A DNA stretch of 64,000 bases from Streptomyces sp. Mut1. GTDB taxonomy: Bacteria > Actinomycetota > Actinomycetes > Streptomycetales > Streptomycetaceae. The DNA is taken from positions 3,286,001 through 3,350,000 of the forward strand of contig NZ_CP120997.1 in assembly GCF_030719295.1 (NCBI RefSeq), read 5' to 3'. Position numbers and translations under genes: made by a program. Below, one piece after another: positions 44,699 to 53,688 of the stretch. Under the pieces are notes generated by a model, which was given only the letters and a program-made list of their open reading frames with translations, searched no databases and had not been told where the DNA came from. Each line of letters starts with the position of its first letter. Position 1 is the stretch's first letter.

Positions 44699-44739
44699 GC
44701 GGGGCCCGGCCGCTTCGGGAAGAAGCGGCCGGGCCCCGC
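44699..44739. terminator. Terminator of the rex-hemACD operon
   Basis: A perfect 18-bp GC-rich stem, 44699-44716 with 44722-44739, and a five-base loop. It lies 15 bp past the hemD stop. Confidence 0.88.
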
Positions 44740-44753
44740 ACACAGCTCCGCGG

Positions 44754-46421
44754 TCAGGTCGTCGTACGACGCCTCCGCGCACCCGGACGCCGCTCGCTCG
44801 GCCGCGTCACCGGGTCACCGGCCTCCCGCGCCGCGTCCCGGCGCCGCGCACCGAAATCCGCCAGCGCCTCGGCCAGCTTGTGCACCGAAGGCTCCGGCGA
44901 CAGGACGTCCACGCGCAGCCCGTGCTCCTCGGCGGTCTTCGCCGTGGCGGGGCCGATACACGCGATGACCGTCACGTTGTGCGGCTTGCCCGCGATGCCG
45001 ACCAGGTTGCGCACGGTCGAGGACGAGGTGAACAGCACCGCGTCGAACCCGCCGCCCTTGATCGCCTCACGCGTCTCGGCCGGCGGCGGCGAGGCGCGGA
45101 CCGTGCGGTACGCGGTGACGTCGTCCACCTCCCAGCCCAGCTCGATCAGCCCGGCCACCAGCGTCTCGGTGGCGATGTCGGCGCGCGGCAGGAAGACCCG
45201 GTCGATCGGGTCGAAGACCGGGTCGTACGGCGGCCAGTCATCCAGCAGCCCGGCCGCCGACTGCTCGCCCGACGGCACCAGATCCGGCTTCACACCGAAG
45301 TCGATGAGCGCGGCGGCGGTCTGCTCGCCGACGGCCGCGACCTTGATCCCGGCGAAGGCACGGGCATCGAGCCCGTACTCCTCGAACTTCTCCCGCACCG
45401 CCTTCACGGCGTTCACGCTGGTGAAGGCGATCCACTCGTACCGGCCCGTGACCAGGCCCTTGACCGCCCGCTCCATCTGCTGGGGCGTACGCGGCGGCTC
45501 GACGGCGATCGTCGGCACCTCGTGCGGCACCGCACCGTAGGAACGCAGCTGGTCGGAGAGCGAGGCCGCCTGCTCCCTCGTACGCGGCACGAGGACCTTC
45601 CAGCCGAACATCGGCTTGGACTCGAACCACGAGAGCTGGTCGCGCTGGGCGGCGGAGCTGCGCTCCCCGACCACGGCTATGACCGGCTGGTGCCCCTCGG
45701 GCGACGGCAGGACCTTGCCCTGCTTGAAGACCTGGGCGATCGTCCCGAGGGTCGCCGTCCAGGTGCGCTGGCGCGTCGTCGTACCGGCCGCTGTCACGGT
45801 CAGCGGCGTGTCGGGCTTGCGGCCCGCCGAGACCAGCTCACCGGCGGCCGAGGCCACCGCGTCGAGCGACGTCGACAGGACGCACGTGGCGTCGCTCGTA
45901 CCGACCTCGCTCCAGCAGCGGTCGCTCGCCGTACGCGCGTCGATGAACCGTACGTCCGCGCCCTGGGCGTCCCGCAGCGGCACCCCGGCGTACGCGGGCA
46001 CCCCCACGGCGTTGGCGATGCCCGGCACGACCTCGAAGGGGATGCCGGCCGCGGCGCAGGCCAGCATCTCGCCGGCCGCGTTCCCGTCCATGCCGGGGTC
46101 TCCGGCGACGGCGCGCACGACCCGCCTGCCGCCCTTCGCGGCCTCCATGACAAGATTGGCCGCGTCCCTGAGAACGGGTACCCCGGCGGCCGTTGACTGC
46201 GCGTCAACAACCGCCAGCTCAGGGGTGCTTACCCCTGCCCGCGCATGGCAGCGAACGACGCCGAGAACGTCCGGCTCGGCGACAAGAACGTCCGCGCTCG
46301 CAAGCGCCTCGACGGCGCGCAGAGTCAGCAGTCCCGGGTCGCCGGGACCGGCGCCGAGGAAGGTGACGTGCCCTGCGGACAGGACCGGGAAATCGGATGC
46401 GGCGGGGCCGGTGGGGCTCAC
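44754..46421 (-). CDS. hemD: Fused uroporphyrinogen-III methylase-like and synthase protein
   Basis: 555 residues. The N-terminal half is a tetrapyrrole-methylase fold (VTFLGAGPGDPGLLTLRA, VPGIANAVGVPAYAGVPL); the C-terminal half (from about 275, WKVLVPRTREQAASLSDQL, to ~525) is HemD, closing hydroxymethylbilane into uroporphyrinogen III. The fusion is standard for actinobacteria, where it may also feed siroheme and cobalamin. The GTG start overlaps the hemC stop (GTGA), which fixes the start; a basic tail (RRPGARRRRTTT) ends the protein. Confidence 0.95.
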   Translation of the reverse strand: MSPTGPAASDFPVLSAGHVTFLGAGPGDPGLLTLRAVEALASADVLVAEPDVLGVVRCHARAGVSTPELAVVDAQSTAAGVPVLRDAANLVMEAAKGGRRVVRAVAGDPGMDGNAAGEMLACAAAGIPFEVVPGIANAVGVPAYAGVPLRDAQGADVRFIDARTASDRCWSEVGTSDATCVLSTSLDAVASAAGELVSAGRKPDTPLTVTAAGTTTRQRTWTATLGTIAQVFKQGKVLPSPEGHQPVIAVVGERSSAAQRDQLSWFESKPMFGWKVLVPRTREQAASLSDQLRSYGAVPHEVPTIAVEPPRTPQQMERAVKGLVTGRYEWIAFTSVNAVKAVREKFEEYGLDARAFAGIKVAAVGEQTAAALIDFGVKPDLVPSGEQSAAGLLDDWPPYDPVFDPIDRVFLPRADIATETLVAGLIELGWEVDDVTAYRTVRASPPPAETREAIKGGGFDAVLFTSSSTVRNLVGIAGKPHNVTVIACIGPATAKTAEEHGLRVDVLSPEPSVHKLAEALADFGARRRDAAREAGDPVTRPSERRPGARRRRTTT

Positions 46422-47380
46422 TGTGCTCGCTCCCCCATAAGACCGGCCGCGCCCTTGGCAAGCATCTCGGCCGCGAGTTCGCGACCGATAGCCGCCGCGT
46501 CGTCGTGCGACGTGGGAACGGGACCGGTGGTGGACAGCTGCACCAGCGAGGAACCGTCGGTGGAACCGACGACACCGCGCAGGCGCAGTTCGTTGACAGC
46601 CTGACCGTCGGCGAGAAGGTCGGCCAGCGCACCCACAGGTGCGGAGCAGCCGGCCTCCAGGGCGGCGAGCAGGGCACGCTCGGCGGTCACGGCGGCCCGG
46701 GTGTACGGGTCGTCGAGCTCGGCGAGCGCGGCGGCGAGGTCGGTGCCGGAGGCAGCGCACTCGATCGCCAGTGCTCCCTGACCGGGAGCGGGCAGCACGG
46801 TGTCGACCGACAGATGGTCGGTCACCTCACCGCCGCGGCCCAGACGGTTGAGCCCGGCGGCGGCGAGAACCACCGCGTCCAGCTCACCGTTGCGTACAAA
46901 ACCGATGCGCGTATCGACGTTGCCCCGGATCGGGACGGTCTCGATGTCGAGGCCGTGGCTGCGGGCGTACGCGTTGAGCTGGGCCATGCGGCGCGGCGAA
47001 CCGGTGCCGATGCGGGAGCCGGACGGCAGCTGCGCGAACGTCAGCCCGTCCCGCGCCACCAGCACGTCACGCGGGTCCTCGCGCACCGGCACGGCCGCCA
47101 GGACCAGGCCCTCGGGCTGCGTGGTCGGCAGGTCCTTCAGCGAGTGGACCGCGAAGTCCACCTCGCCGCGCAGCAGCGCGTCGCGCAGCGCGGCGACGAA
47201 CACGCCGGTCCCGCCGATCTGCGCCAGGTGCTCCCGGGAGATGTCGCCGTAGGTGGTGATCTCCACGAGTTCGACGGCGCGCCCGGTCACCTCGCTGACC
47301 GCCTCGGCGACGTGGCCGGACTGCGCCATCGCGAGCTTGCTGCGCCTGGTCCCCAGCCTCAGGGGTGAGTTGTCGGTCAT
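46418..47380 (-). CDS. hemC: Porphobilinogen deaminase (hydroxymethylbilane synthase)
   Basis: 320 residues; joins four porphobilinogens. LRLGTRRSKLAMAQ at the start, VHSLKDLPT, GTGSPRRMAQL, and the dipyrromethane-cofactor Cys in LEAGCSAPVGA. Its ATG overlaps the hemA stop (ATGA) and its stop overlaps hemD, so the operon is tightly coupled. Confidence 0.97.
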   Translation of the reverse strand: MTDNSPLRLGTRRSKLAMAQSGHVAEAVSEVTGRAVELVEITTYGDISREHLAQIGGTGVFVAALRDALLRGEVDFAVHSLKDLPTTQPEGLVLAAVPVREDPRDVLVARDGLTFAQLPSGSRIGTGSPRRMAQLNAYARSHGLDIETVPIRGNVDTRIGFVRNGELDAVVLAAAGLNRLGRGGEVTDHLSVDTVLPAPGQGALAIECAASGTDLAAALAELDDPYTRAAVTAERALLAALEAGCSAPVGALADLLADGQAVNELRLRGVVGSTDGSSLVQLSTTGPVPTSHDDAAAIGRELAAEMLAKGAAGLMGERAQ

Positions 47381-48777
47381 GACCGCCCTCGATTCGGGTC
47401 GTTCAGGTCTGCCCGGGAGACGGCGGCGACCGTCTGCGGGTCGAGGTCGAAGAGTTCACGCAGCGCGTCCGCGTACCCGGCGCCGCCGGGCTCGCTGGCG
47501 AGCTGCTTGACCCGCACGGTGGGCGCGTGCAGGAGCTTGTCGACCACGCGGCGCACGGTCTGGGTGATCTCGGCGCGCTGCTTCTCGTCCAGGTCGGGGA
47601 GGCGTCCGTCCAGCCGTGCGATCTCGTCCGCCACCACTCCTGCGGCCATCGTGCGCAGGGCGACGACGGTCGGGGTGATGTGGGCGGCGCGCTGGGCGGC
47701 ACCGAAAGCGGCGACCTCGTCGGCGACGATGGTGCGCACCTGGTCCACATCGGCGGCCATCGGGGCGTCGGCGGACGCCTCCGCGAGCGACTCGATGTCG
47801 ACGAGGCGCACACCGTCGAGGCGGGCGGCGCCCCCGTCGATGTCGCGCGGCATGGCGAGGTCCAGCAGGGCCAGCCGCACCGGTCCGGTGGACTGCGCCG
47901 GGATCAGGCCGGACGCCTCGCCCCCGGCGGGTACGCGGTCCGCGCCGAGCGCCCCGGCGACGGCCTCGGCGGTGAGCACGAGGCCGGTGGCGCCGGTGCA
48001 GGAGACGACGATGTCGGCACGTGTAAGTTCACCGGGAACCTCGGCCATCTCCACGGCGTGCGCGCGCGTGCCCGTGGAGCCGGGCTGGTTCAGGATCTCG
48101 GCGAGGCGCTCCGCGCGGGCCCGGGTGCGGTTGGCGACGACGATCTCGGCGACGCCCGTGCGGGCCAGGGTCGCGGCGGCCAGCGAGGACATCGAGCCGG
48201 CGCCGATGACCAGGGCGCGCTTGCCCGTGGCCCAGGCGGCGGTGTCGCCGCCGTCGGCGAGCTGTTCCAGGCCGAAGGTGACGAGCGACTGCCCGGCCCG
48301 GTCGATCCCGGTCTCGCTGTGGGCGCGCTTGCCGACCCGCAGGGCCTGCTGGAACAGGTCGTTGAGCAGCCGGCCCGCGGTGTGCAGCTCCTGGCCCAGG
48401 GCCAGCGCGTCCTTGATCTGGCCGAGGATCTGGCCCTCGCCCACGACCATCGAGTCCAGCCCGCAGGCCACCGAGAAGAGGTGGTGGACGGCCCGGTCCT
48501 CGTAGTGCACATAGAGATACGGAGTCAGCTCGTCCAGCCCGACGCCGCTGTGCTGGGCGAGCAGGGTGGACAGCTCGGCGACGCCCGCGTGGAACTTGTC
48601 CACGTCGGCGTACAGCTCGATGCGGTTGCAGGTCGCGAGGACGGCGGCCTCGGCCGCGGGCTCGGCGGCCAGGGTGTCCTGGAGCAGCTTGGCCTGGGTG
48701 TCGGCGGCCAGCGAGGCCCGCTCCAGTACGGAGACGGGGGCGCTGCGGTGGCTCAGACCCACGAGGAGCAGGCTCAT
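47377..48777 (-). CDS. hemA: Glutamyl-tRNA reductase
   Basis: 466 residues; NADPH-dependent reduction of glutamyl-tRNA to glutamate-1-semialdehyde, the first committed step of heme synthesis by the C5 route. Catalytic Cys lies in LATCNRIELYAD; GEGQILGQIKDAL and the NADPH-binding VIGAGSMSSLAA are clear. The ATG overlaps the rex stop. HemL at the left edge of the window takes the product further. Confidence 0.97.
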   Translation of the reverse strand: MSLLLVGLSHRSAPVSVLERASLAADTQAKLLQDTLAAEPAAEAAVLATCNRIELYADVDKFHAGVAELSTLLAQHSGVGLDELTPYLYVHYEDRAVHHLFSVACGLDSMVVGEGQILGQIKDALALGQELHTAGRLLNDLFQQALRVGKRAHSETGIDRAGQSLVTFGLEQLADGGDTAAWATGKRALVIGAGSMSSLAAATLARTGVAEIVVANRTRARAERLAEILNQPGSTGTRAHAVEMAEVPGELTRADIVVSCTGATGLVLTAEAVAGALGADRVPAGGEASGLIPAQSTGPVRLALLDLAMPRDIDGGAARLDGVRLVDIESLAEASADAPMAADVDQVRTIVADEVAAFGAAQRAAHITPTVVALRTMAAGVVADEIARLDGRLPDLDEKQRAEITQTVRRVVDKLLHAPTVRVKQLASEPGGAGYADALRELFDLDPQTVAAVSRADLNDPNRGRS

Positions 48778-49565
48778 GCCGGCATCACGGCGGGCATGTC
48801 CCCGTCGGGTCCCTTCCGGCCGGTGTTCGTGCTGGTGGTGTTGGTGGTGTTGGTGGCGCGCACGGGCGGCGCGGCCGGGTCGGGACCGGCGTCGCCGCCT
48901 TCCTCACCGGCCTTGCGCTGCTCGTGGAAGGCGAGGATCTGCAGCTCGATGGAGAGGTCGACCTTGCGCACGTCGACGCCGTCGGGCACCGAGAGGACGG
49001 TCGGGGCGAAGTTCAGGATCGAGGTGACGCCCGCGGCGACGAGCCGGTCGCAGACCTGCTGGGCGGCGCCGGGCGGGGTGGTGATCACACCGATCGAGAC
49101 GCCGTTCTCGCTGATGATGCGGTCCAGGTCGTCCGCGTGCTGGACGGGGATGCCGGCGACGGGCGTACCCGCCATCGCCGGATCGGCGTCGATCAGCGCG
49201 GCGACGCGGAACCCGCGCGAGGCGAAGCCGCCGTAGTTGGCCAGGGCGGCGCCGAGGTTGCCGATGCCGACGATCGCGACCGGCCAGTCCTGGGTGAGGC
49301 CCAGCTCACGCGAGATCTGGTAGACGAGGTACTCGACGTCGTAGCCGACGCCGCGCGTCCCGTACGAGCCGAGATAGCTGAAGTCCTTGCGCAGCTTCGC
49401 GGAGTTGACCCCTGCCGCCGCGGCCAGCTCCTCGGAGGAGACCGTGGGGACCGAGCGCTCGGAGAGCGCGGTCAGCGCGCGGAGATACAACGGAAGTCGG
49501 GCGACGGTGGCCTCGGGAATTCCTCGGCTACGGGTCGCCGGTCGGTGATTTCGGCCAGTTGCCAC
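48774..49565 (-). CDS. rex: Redox-sensing transcriptional repressor Rex
   Basis: 263 residues. N-terminal winged helix (LPLYLRALTALSERSVPTVS, VNSAKLRKDFSYLGSYGTRG) and a C-terminal Rossmann domain with GIGNLGAALANYGGF that binds NAD(H). Rex represses its targets when NADH is low and leaves DNA when NADH rises. The C-terminal tail is a low-complexity Asn/Thr stretch (TNTTNTTSTNTG), longer than needed for function. GTG at 49565 gives the usual VATGRNHRPATRSRG start. First gene of rex-hemACD; autoregulated through the operator at 49641-49660. Confidence 0.97.
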   Translation of the reverse strand: MATGRNHRPATRSRGIPEATVARLPLYLRALTALSERSVPTVSSEELAAAAGVNSAKLRKDFSYLGSYGTRGVGYDVEYLVYQISRELGLTQDWPVAIVGIGNLGAALANYGGFASRGFRVAALIDADPAMAGTPVAGIPVQHADDLDRIISENGVSIGVITTPPGAAQQVCDRLVAAGVTSILNFAPTVLSVPDGVDVRKVDLSIELQILAFHEQRKAGEEGGDAGPDPAAPPVRATNTTNTTSTNTGRKGPDGDMPAVMPA

Positions 49566-49640
49566 GGTGCTCCTGCGGGATGAGCGGGGCTGCAGGCGGC
49601 CGTATGTCCCAGGACCGCCCCGTCGAATGCAGGCTATGTC

Positions 49641-49660
49641 TTTGTGAACGCGTGCACAAA
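49641..49660. promoter_or_regulatory. Rex operator (ROP site) of the rex-hemACD operon
   Basis: TTTGTGAACGCGTGCACAAA is a near-perfect palindrome fitting the Rex consensus TTGTGAACG-NN-TTCACAA, with one changed base in the right arm. It lies 76-95 bp upstream of the rex start, as expected for the autoregulated operon described in Streptomyces coelicolor. Confidence 0.92.
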
Positions 49661-49837
49661 GATTGTGTCCGGTTTGTCCGGTCAAAGTGACCGGGGTCAC
49701 GCACATCCGTCGCGCGATCCAGGAACCATGGATCGCATCAGCCCGTTGCAGGCCCGAAGGGGGCAAAGCGGAACACACTCCTCACAGCTACGCCCCCGAG
49801 ACCACTCAAAACGCCCACGATGGTAACCGGGTTTCAC

Positions 49838-50113
49838 TCAGGAAAGCAGCGCGCTGCGCAGTCTTACGGGGTCGACCCGCCAGAACGTGTGCTGTTCGTT
49901 ATCTACGAGCACCACGGGGATCTGCTCCCAGTACTCCCGGTACAGCTCCTCGTCCTGGGTGATGTCCTTCTCCTCCCAGGACGCGCCGGTCTCCTCGCAC
50001 ACCGACCGCACCACCGCGCGGGCGTCGTCACAGAGGTGACAGCCCGGCTTCCCCACCAGGGTCACCACTCGCTCGGCGGGGTTCTTCTTCCTACGACGCA
50101 GCAGGGCACTCAT
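49838..50113 (-). CDS. Glutaredoxin-like protein (DUF836 type)
   Basis: 91 residues, thioredoxin fold. The CxxC motif is GKPGCHLCDDA and the cis-Pro region is QIPVVLVDNE. A basic N terminus (LLRRRKKNP) precedes the fold. The ATG at 50113 is chosen; the longer minus-strand reading is antisense to the next gene. Its place upstream of rex suggests a redox role, but partner thiols are unknown. Confidence 0.9.
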   Translation of the reverse strand: MSALLRRRKKNPAERVVTLVGKPGCHLCDDARAVVRSVCEETGASWEEKDITQDEELYREYWEQIPVVLVDNEQHTFWRVDPVRLRSALLS

Positions 50114-50230
50114 GCCTTCATTCTGCGGCCCCTCCCCAGGCCGCGCTCCCGGCCCCCGGGACACCAGGAGTTCACCCCACGGCATCACGGCGGGACCGGA
50201 AGGGCCGGGCCGACTGGCTATGCTCACCGC

Positions 50231-51178
50231 ATGGCCGCTCTTGGATGGCTCACCCCCCGCAGGCGCTCCGCGACCGCACGCAGCGTGCTGGCGGGCGAAG
50301 CGGCGGCGGAGGCCGCACGGAAGTCCTCGCTCGAAGCCGGGTCCGCCGATTCCGCCGAGGAGAAGAAGAGCGCCGAGCCGGAGGAGCCCGAGTTCCCCGT
50401 CGTCGGCGACGAACGGGCCGCCGCCTTCTTCGACCTCGACAACACCGTGATGCAGGGCGCCGCGATCTTCCACTTCGGCCGCGGCCTCTACAAGCGCAAG
50501 TTCTTCGAACGCCGCGAACTCACCCGGTTCGCCTGGCAGCAGGCCTGGTTCCGGCTGGCCGGCGTCGAGGACCCCGAACACATGCAGGACGCCCGCGACA
50601 GCGCCCTGTCCATCGTCAAGGGCCACCGCGTCTCCGAGCTGATGTCGATCGGCGAGGAGATCTACGACGAGTACATGGCCGACCGCATCTGGCCCGGCAC
50701 CCGCGCCCTCGCCCAGGCCCACCTCGACGCGGGGCAGAAGGTCTGGCTGGTCACCGCCGCCCCGGTGGAGACGGCCACGATCATCGCCCGCCGCCTCGGC
50801 CTGACCGGAGCGCTCGGCACGGTCGCCGAATCGGTCGACGGCGTGTACACCGGACGCCTGGTCGGCGAACCCCTGCACGGACCGGCGAAGGCCGAGGCGG
50901 TACGCGCGCTGGCGGCGGCGGAGGGCCTGGACCTGGCGCGCTGCGCCGCGTACAGCGACTCCCACAACGACATCCCGATGCTGTCGCTGGTCGGCCACCC
51001 GTACGCGATCAACCCGGACAGCAAGCTCCGCAAGCACGCCCGCGCCCTGGACTGGCGGCTGCGCGACTACCGCACGGGCCGCAAGGCGGCCAAGGTCGGC
51101 ATCCCGGCCGCGGCCGGCGTCGGCGCCCTCGCGGGCGGCACCGCGGCGGCCGTCGCCCTGCACCGCCGCCGCCGCTGA
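50231..51178 (+). CDS. HAD-IB family phosphatase (SerB-like)
   Basis: 315 residues. HAD motif I is FFDLDNTVM (nucleophile and acid Asp), motif II is VWLVTAAP, and motif IV is AYSDSHNDIPML. The N-terminal ~55 residues are a charged, variable extension, and the C terminus ends in a hydrophobic segment plus HRRRR (VGIPAAAGVGALAGGTAAAVAL), which suggests membrane attachment. Located immediately before bldN, as in other Streptomyces. Substrate not known. Confidence 0.9.
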   Translation: MAALGWLTPRRRSATARSVLAGEAAAEAARKSSLEAGSADSAEEKKSAEPEEPEFPVVGDERAAAFFDLDNTVMQGAAIFHFGRGLYKRKFFERRELTRFAWQQAWFRLAGVEDPEHMQDARDSALSIVKGHRVSELMSIGEEIYDEYMADRIWPGTRALAQAHLDAGQKVWLVTAAPVETATIIARRLGLTGALGTVAESVDGVYTGRLVGEPLHGPAKAEAVRALAAAEGLDLARCAAYSDSHNDIPMLSLVGHPYAINPDSKLRKHARALDWRLRDYRTGRKAAKVGIPAAAGVGALAGGTAAAVALHRRRR

Positions 51179-51390
51179 CCCCGGCGGACCCCTCTTCGGC
51201 ACCCTGCCGCCGACCACAACCCGTCGCACCCGCAGACAGATCCGGAAGTAATCCGATCAAGAAGCGATCATTTTGCGCTGCCTGATGCATCGAAAAGTAG
51301 GCACGGAAGCGACGTAATCGGTGATTTGAGCAACTGGGTGTAGCACAGCCTGTACGAAGCGTTATTCTCCTCAGACGCATTCCGGACCTG

Positions 51391-51410
51391 TCACTCACTA
51401 CGACGAGTGA
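51391..51410. promoter_or_regulatory. Inverted repeat before bldN (possible BldD-type operator)
   Basis: TCACTC (51391-51396) and GAGTGA (51405-51410) form an inverted repeat with an 8-base spacer, 46-65 bp before the bldN start. The half-sites resemble the TnAC/GTnA arms of the BldD consensus, though the spacing differs. bldN is a known BldD target in Streptomyces. Confidence 0.45.
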
Positions 51411-51455
51411 CGGATTCGCACTGCTCGTGATGGAAGCTCTGCCTCTGGGAGTCCC

Positions 51456-52232
51456 GTGTACCCACACGTCGGGGTTGACGCCTCGGGCCTGGCTACGCTG
51501 CGCGCATCGGTCGCCGACCGCCTGCGCGGCTTCGTCCCCACCGCGTACGCCGCACCCGCATTTGCCACCCCTGCACCTGCCGGCCCCTGCTACGCCCTGG
51601 CCGAACGCAGTGCGGCGGTCGGAAGACGCGGCAACCGCGGCGCCACGTCCACTACCACCGTCCGACGGCCCACCGCCGACAGCGACAGCGCGCGCATGAT
51701 GGAGCTCGTCGAGCGCGCCCAGGCCGGCGAGGCCGACGCCTTCGGCCGCCTCTACGACCAGTACAGCGACACCGTCTACCGCTACATCTACTACCGCGTG
51801 GGCAGCAAGGCGACGGCGGAGGACCTCACCAGCGAGACCTTCCTGCGCGCCCTGCGCCGCATCTCCACCTTCACCTGGCAGGGCCGCGACTTCGGCGCCT
51901 GGCTGGTCACGATCGCTCGCAACCTGGTCGCCGACCACTTCAAATCCAGTCGTTTCCGACTGGAAGTGACCACCGGCGAAATGCTCGACGCCAACGAGGT
52001 CGAGCGCAGTCCCGAGGACTCCGTCCTGGAGTCCCTCTCCAACGCCGCGCTGCTCGACGCCGTGCGCAGGCTCAACCCCCAGCAGCAGGAGTGCGTGACC
52101 CTGCGCTTCCTCCAGGGCCTCTCGGTCGCCGAGACCGCCCGCGTGATGGGCAAGAACGAGGGCGCGATCAAGACCCTCCAGTACCGGGCCGTCCGTACCC
52201 TCGCCCGGCTCCTCCCGGACGATGCCCGCTGA
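51456..52232 (+). CDS. bldN: Developmental ECF sigma factor BldN (with pro-sequence)
   Basis: 258 residues. Residues ~1-75 form the unusual pro-sequence (start MYPHVGVDASGLATLRASV). Region 2 follows (ARMMELVERAQAGEADAFGR, YRYIYYRVGS, AEDLTSETFLRAL, FGAWLVTIARNLVADHF), then region 4 (RRLNPQQQECVTLRFLQGLS, MGKNEGAIKTLQYRAVRTL). BldN drives genes for aerial-hypha formation, including chaplins and rodlins, after proteolytic removal of the pro-region. The GTG start and the downstream anti-sigma gene match the known locus. Confidence 0.96.
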   Translation: MYPHVGVDASGLATLRASVADRLRGFVPTAYAAPAFATPAPAGPCYALAERSAAVGRRGNRGATSTTTVRRPTADSDSARMMELVERAQAGEADAFGRLYDQYSDTVYRYIYYRVGSKATAEDLTSETFLRALRRISTFTWQGRDFGAWLVTIARNLVADHFKSSRFRLEVTTGEMLDANEVERSPEDSVLESLSNAALLDAVRRLNPQQQECVTLRFLQGLSVAETARVMGKNEGAIKTLQYRAVRTLARLLPDDAR

Positions 52233-52301
52233 CCCCATCTCCCCCGACCGGACCTGCCCCGGCGATATGTTCATCACGCACTGGTCCGATCATCTTTCGT
52301 G

Positions 52302-52330
52302 CGTAACCCAAGTGCCGCGCCACTCGTTGT
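52302..52330 (+). promoter_or_regulatory. Predicted sigma-BldN promoter of rsbN
   Basis: CGTAAC (52302-52307), a 17-base spacer, then CGTTGT (52325-52330). This matches the known sigma-BldN consensus CGTAAC-N16-CGTTGA at 11 of 12 positions with one extra spacer base. It lies 131 bp before the rsbN start, consistent with reported BldN control of its own anti-sigma factor. Confidence 0.75.
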
Positions 52331-52460
52331 GCCGGATGCAGGCCCCCTGTCGTCACACCATGTCCGCAGACGCTCACTCGATCGTGTGGAAGCGCTCAAG
52401 GTGTGCAACCTTCCGGATTCCCAGGGGAGTCGACCGTCATGACGAGAGGAGGTGCCGCCA

Positions 52461-53660
52461 GTGATCGCAAACGTTTCGGCACACCGGCGGGCGAACGCCT
52501 TCGCCCAGGCCCTGGAGGAGCAGTCGCTCTCCGGGGCGGCGGCCGTACAGCCCGAGGACCCGGCCGAACAGGCCGACCGAGGACCGCTGTTGGCCCTGGC
52601 GAACGGCCTCGGTGAGCTACCGAAGCCGCAGATGGACCCCGAGGTCAAAGTGGTGCAGCGAGCCCAGCTCGTCGCCGCCATGGAGGCCATGCTCGCCGAG
52701 GGGGGTGCATCCGCGGACCCTACGGTGCCCGAGCAACGGAGCAGGGGCAGCCACCGTGCCTCCCCGCTCCGCAAGCTGCGCCCGAGATCCCGCTGGGGAA
52801 AGGGGCTCGCCGCCGGCGGGCTCACGGTCGGTGTGGCCGCGGGAGCCTTCGGCGGAGTGGCCGCTGCCAGCTCCGACGCCCTCCCGGGTGACTCGCTCTA
52901 CGGCCTGAAGCGCGGCATGGAGGACATCCACCTCGGGCTCACCAACAACGACACCGACCGCGGCGAGATCTACCTCGACCAGGCGTCGACCCGGCTCAGC
53001 GAGGCCCGCCGCCTCATGGAGCGCGCCCGCTCGGGCCACCTCGACCACGAGCAGCTCGGCGAGATCAGGCGCGCGCTCAACGGCATGACCCACGACGCCA
53101 CCGAGGGCCACCGCCTCCTCCACGCCGCCTACGAACGGGACGGCGCCCTCGGCCCGATCCAGACCCTGGACAGCTTCTCCCGGTCCCACCGCGAAAGCTG
53201 GACCAGCCTCCGCGACCGCCTCCCCGTCCAGCTCACCGACGTCGGCGACCAGGTCAGCTCCGTCTTCGCCGCCATAGACGAGGAAGTCGCGCCGCTCCAG
53301 TCCCTGCTCCCCCGCCCCCCGGCGAAGAACGGCGACTCCCGGCGCACCGGCACCACCGGCACCGGCACGGACCCGTCCACCGACACCCGCGCCCCGTCGC
53401 CGTCCTCGTCCGCCCGCCACGACGACGGCGGCGGTACGGACACCAGCTCGTCGCCGCGCCCCTCGGACACCGGCAGCAGCCCCGCCGACGGCCTTCTCGG
53501 CGGCGGCACGGGCGGCCTGTTCGACCCGCCCTCCCCCGACGCGACCACCCCGCCGAAGGACACCCCGAGCACGCCCCCGACCCCGGACGTCACGCTGCCG
53601 CCGCTGATCCCCGGCCTCATCGGCGGCCTCGGGATCAACGCCGAGGACGACAAGGGCTGA
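52461..53660 (+). CDS. rsbN: Anti-sigma factor RsbN (membrane-bound, for BldN)
   Basis: 399 residues. A cytosolic N-terminal domain (ANVSAHRRANAFAQALEE, LLALANGLGELPKPQM) binds the sigma factor; one membrane helix lies near 115-140 (LAAGGLTVGVAAGAFGG); the outer part has a DUF5667-like helical region (GDSLYGLKRGMEDIHLGL onward) and a Pro/Ser/Thr/Asp-rich tail. The GTG at 52461 has AGGAGG eight to nine bases upstream; the GTG at 52452 lies inside that site and is not used. RsbN sequesters BldN until development. Confidence 0.95.
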   Translation: MIANVSAHRRANAFAQALEEQSLSGAAAVQPEDPAEQADRGPLLALANGLGELPKPQMDPEVKVVQRAQLVAAMEAMLAEGGASADPTVPEQRSRGSHRASPLRKLRPRSRWGKGLAAGGLTVGVAAGAFGGVAAASSDALPGDSLYGLKRGMEDIHLGLTNNDTDRGEIYLDQASTRLSEARRLMERARSGHLDHEQLGEIRRALNGMTHDATEGHRLLHAAYERDGALGPIQTLDSFSRSHRESWTSLRDRLPVQLTDVGDQVSSVFAAIDEEVAPLQSLLPRPPAKNGDSRRTGTTGTGTDPSTDTRAPSPSSSARHDDGGGTDTSSSPRPSDTGSSPADGLLGGGTGGLFDPPSPDATTPPKDTPSTPPTPDVTLPPLIPGLIGGLGINAEDDKG

Positions 53661-53688
53661 CCTCACCCCGCTGGTGCGGCGGCGGCCG

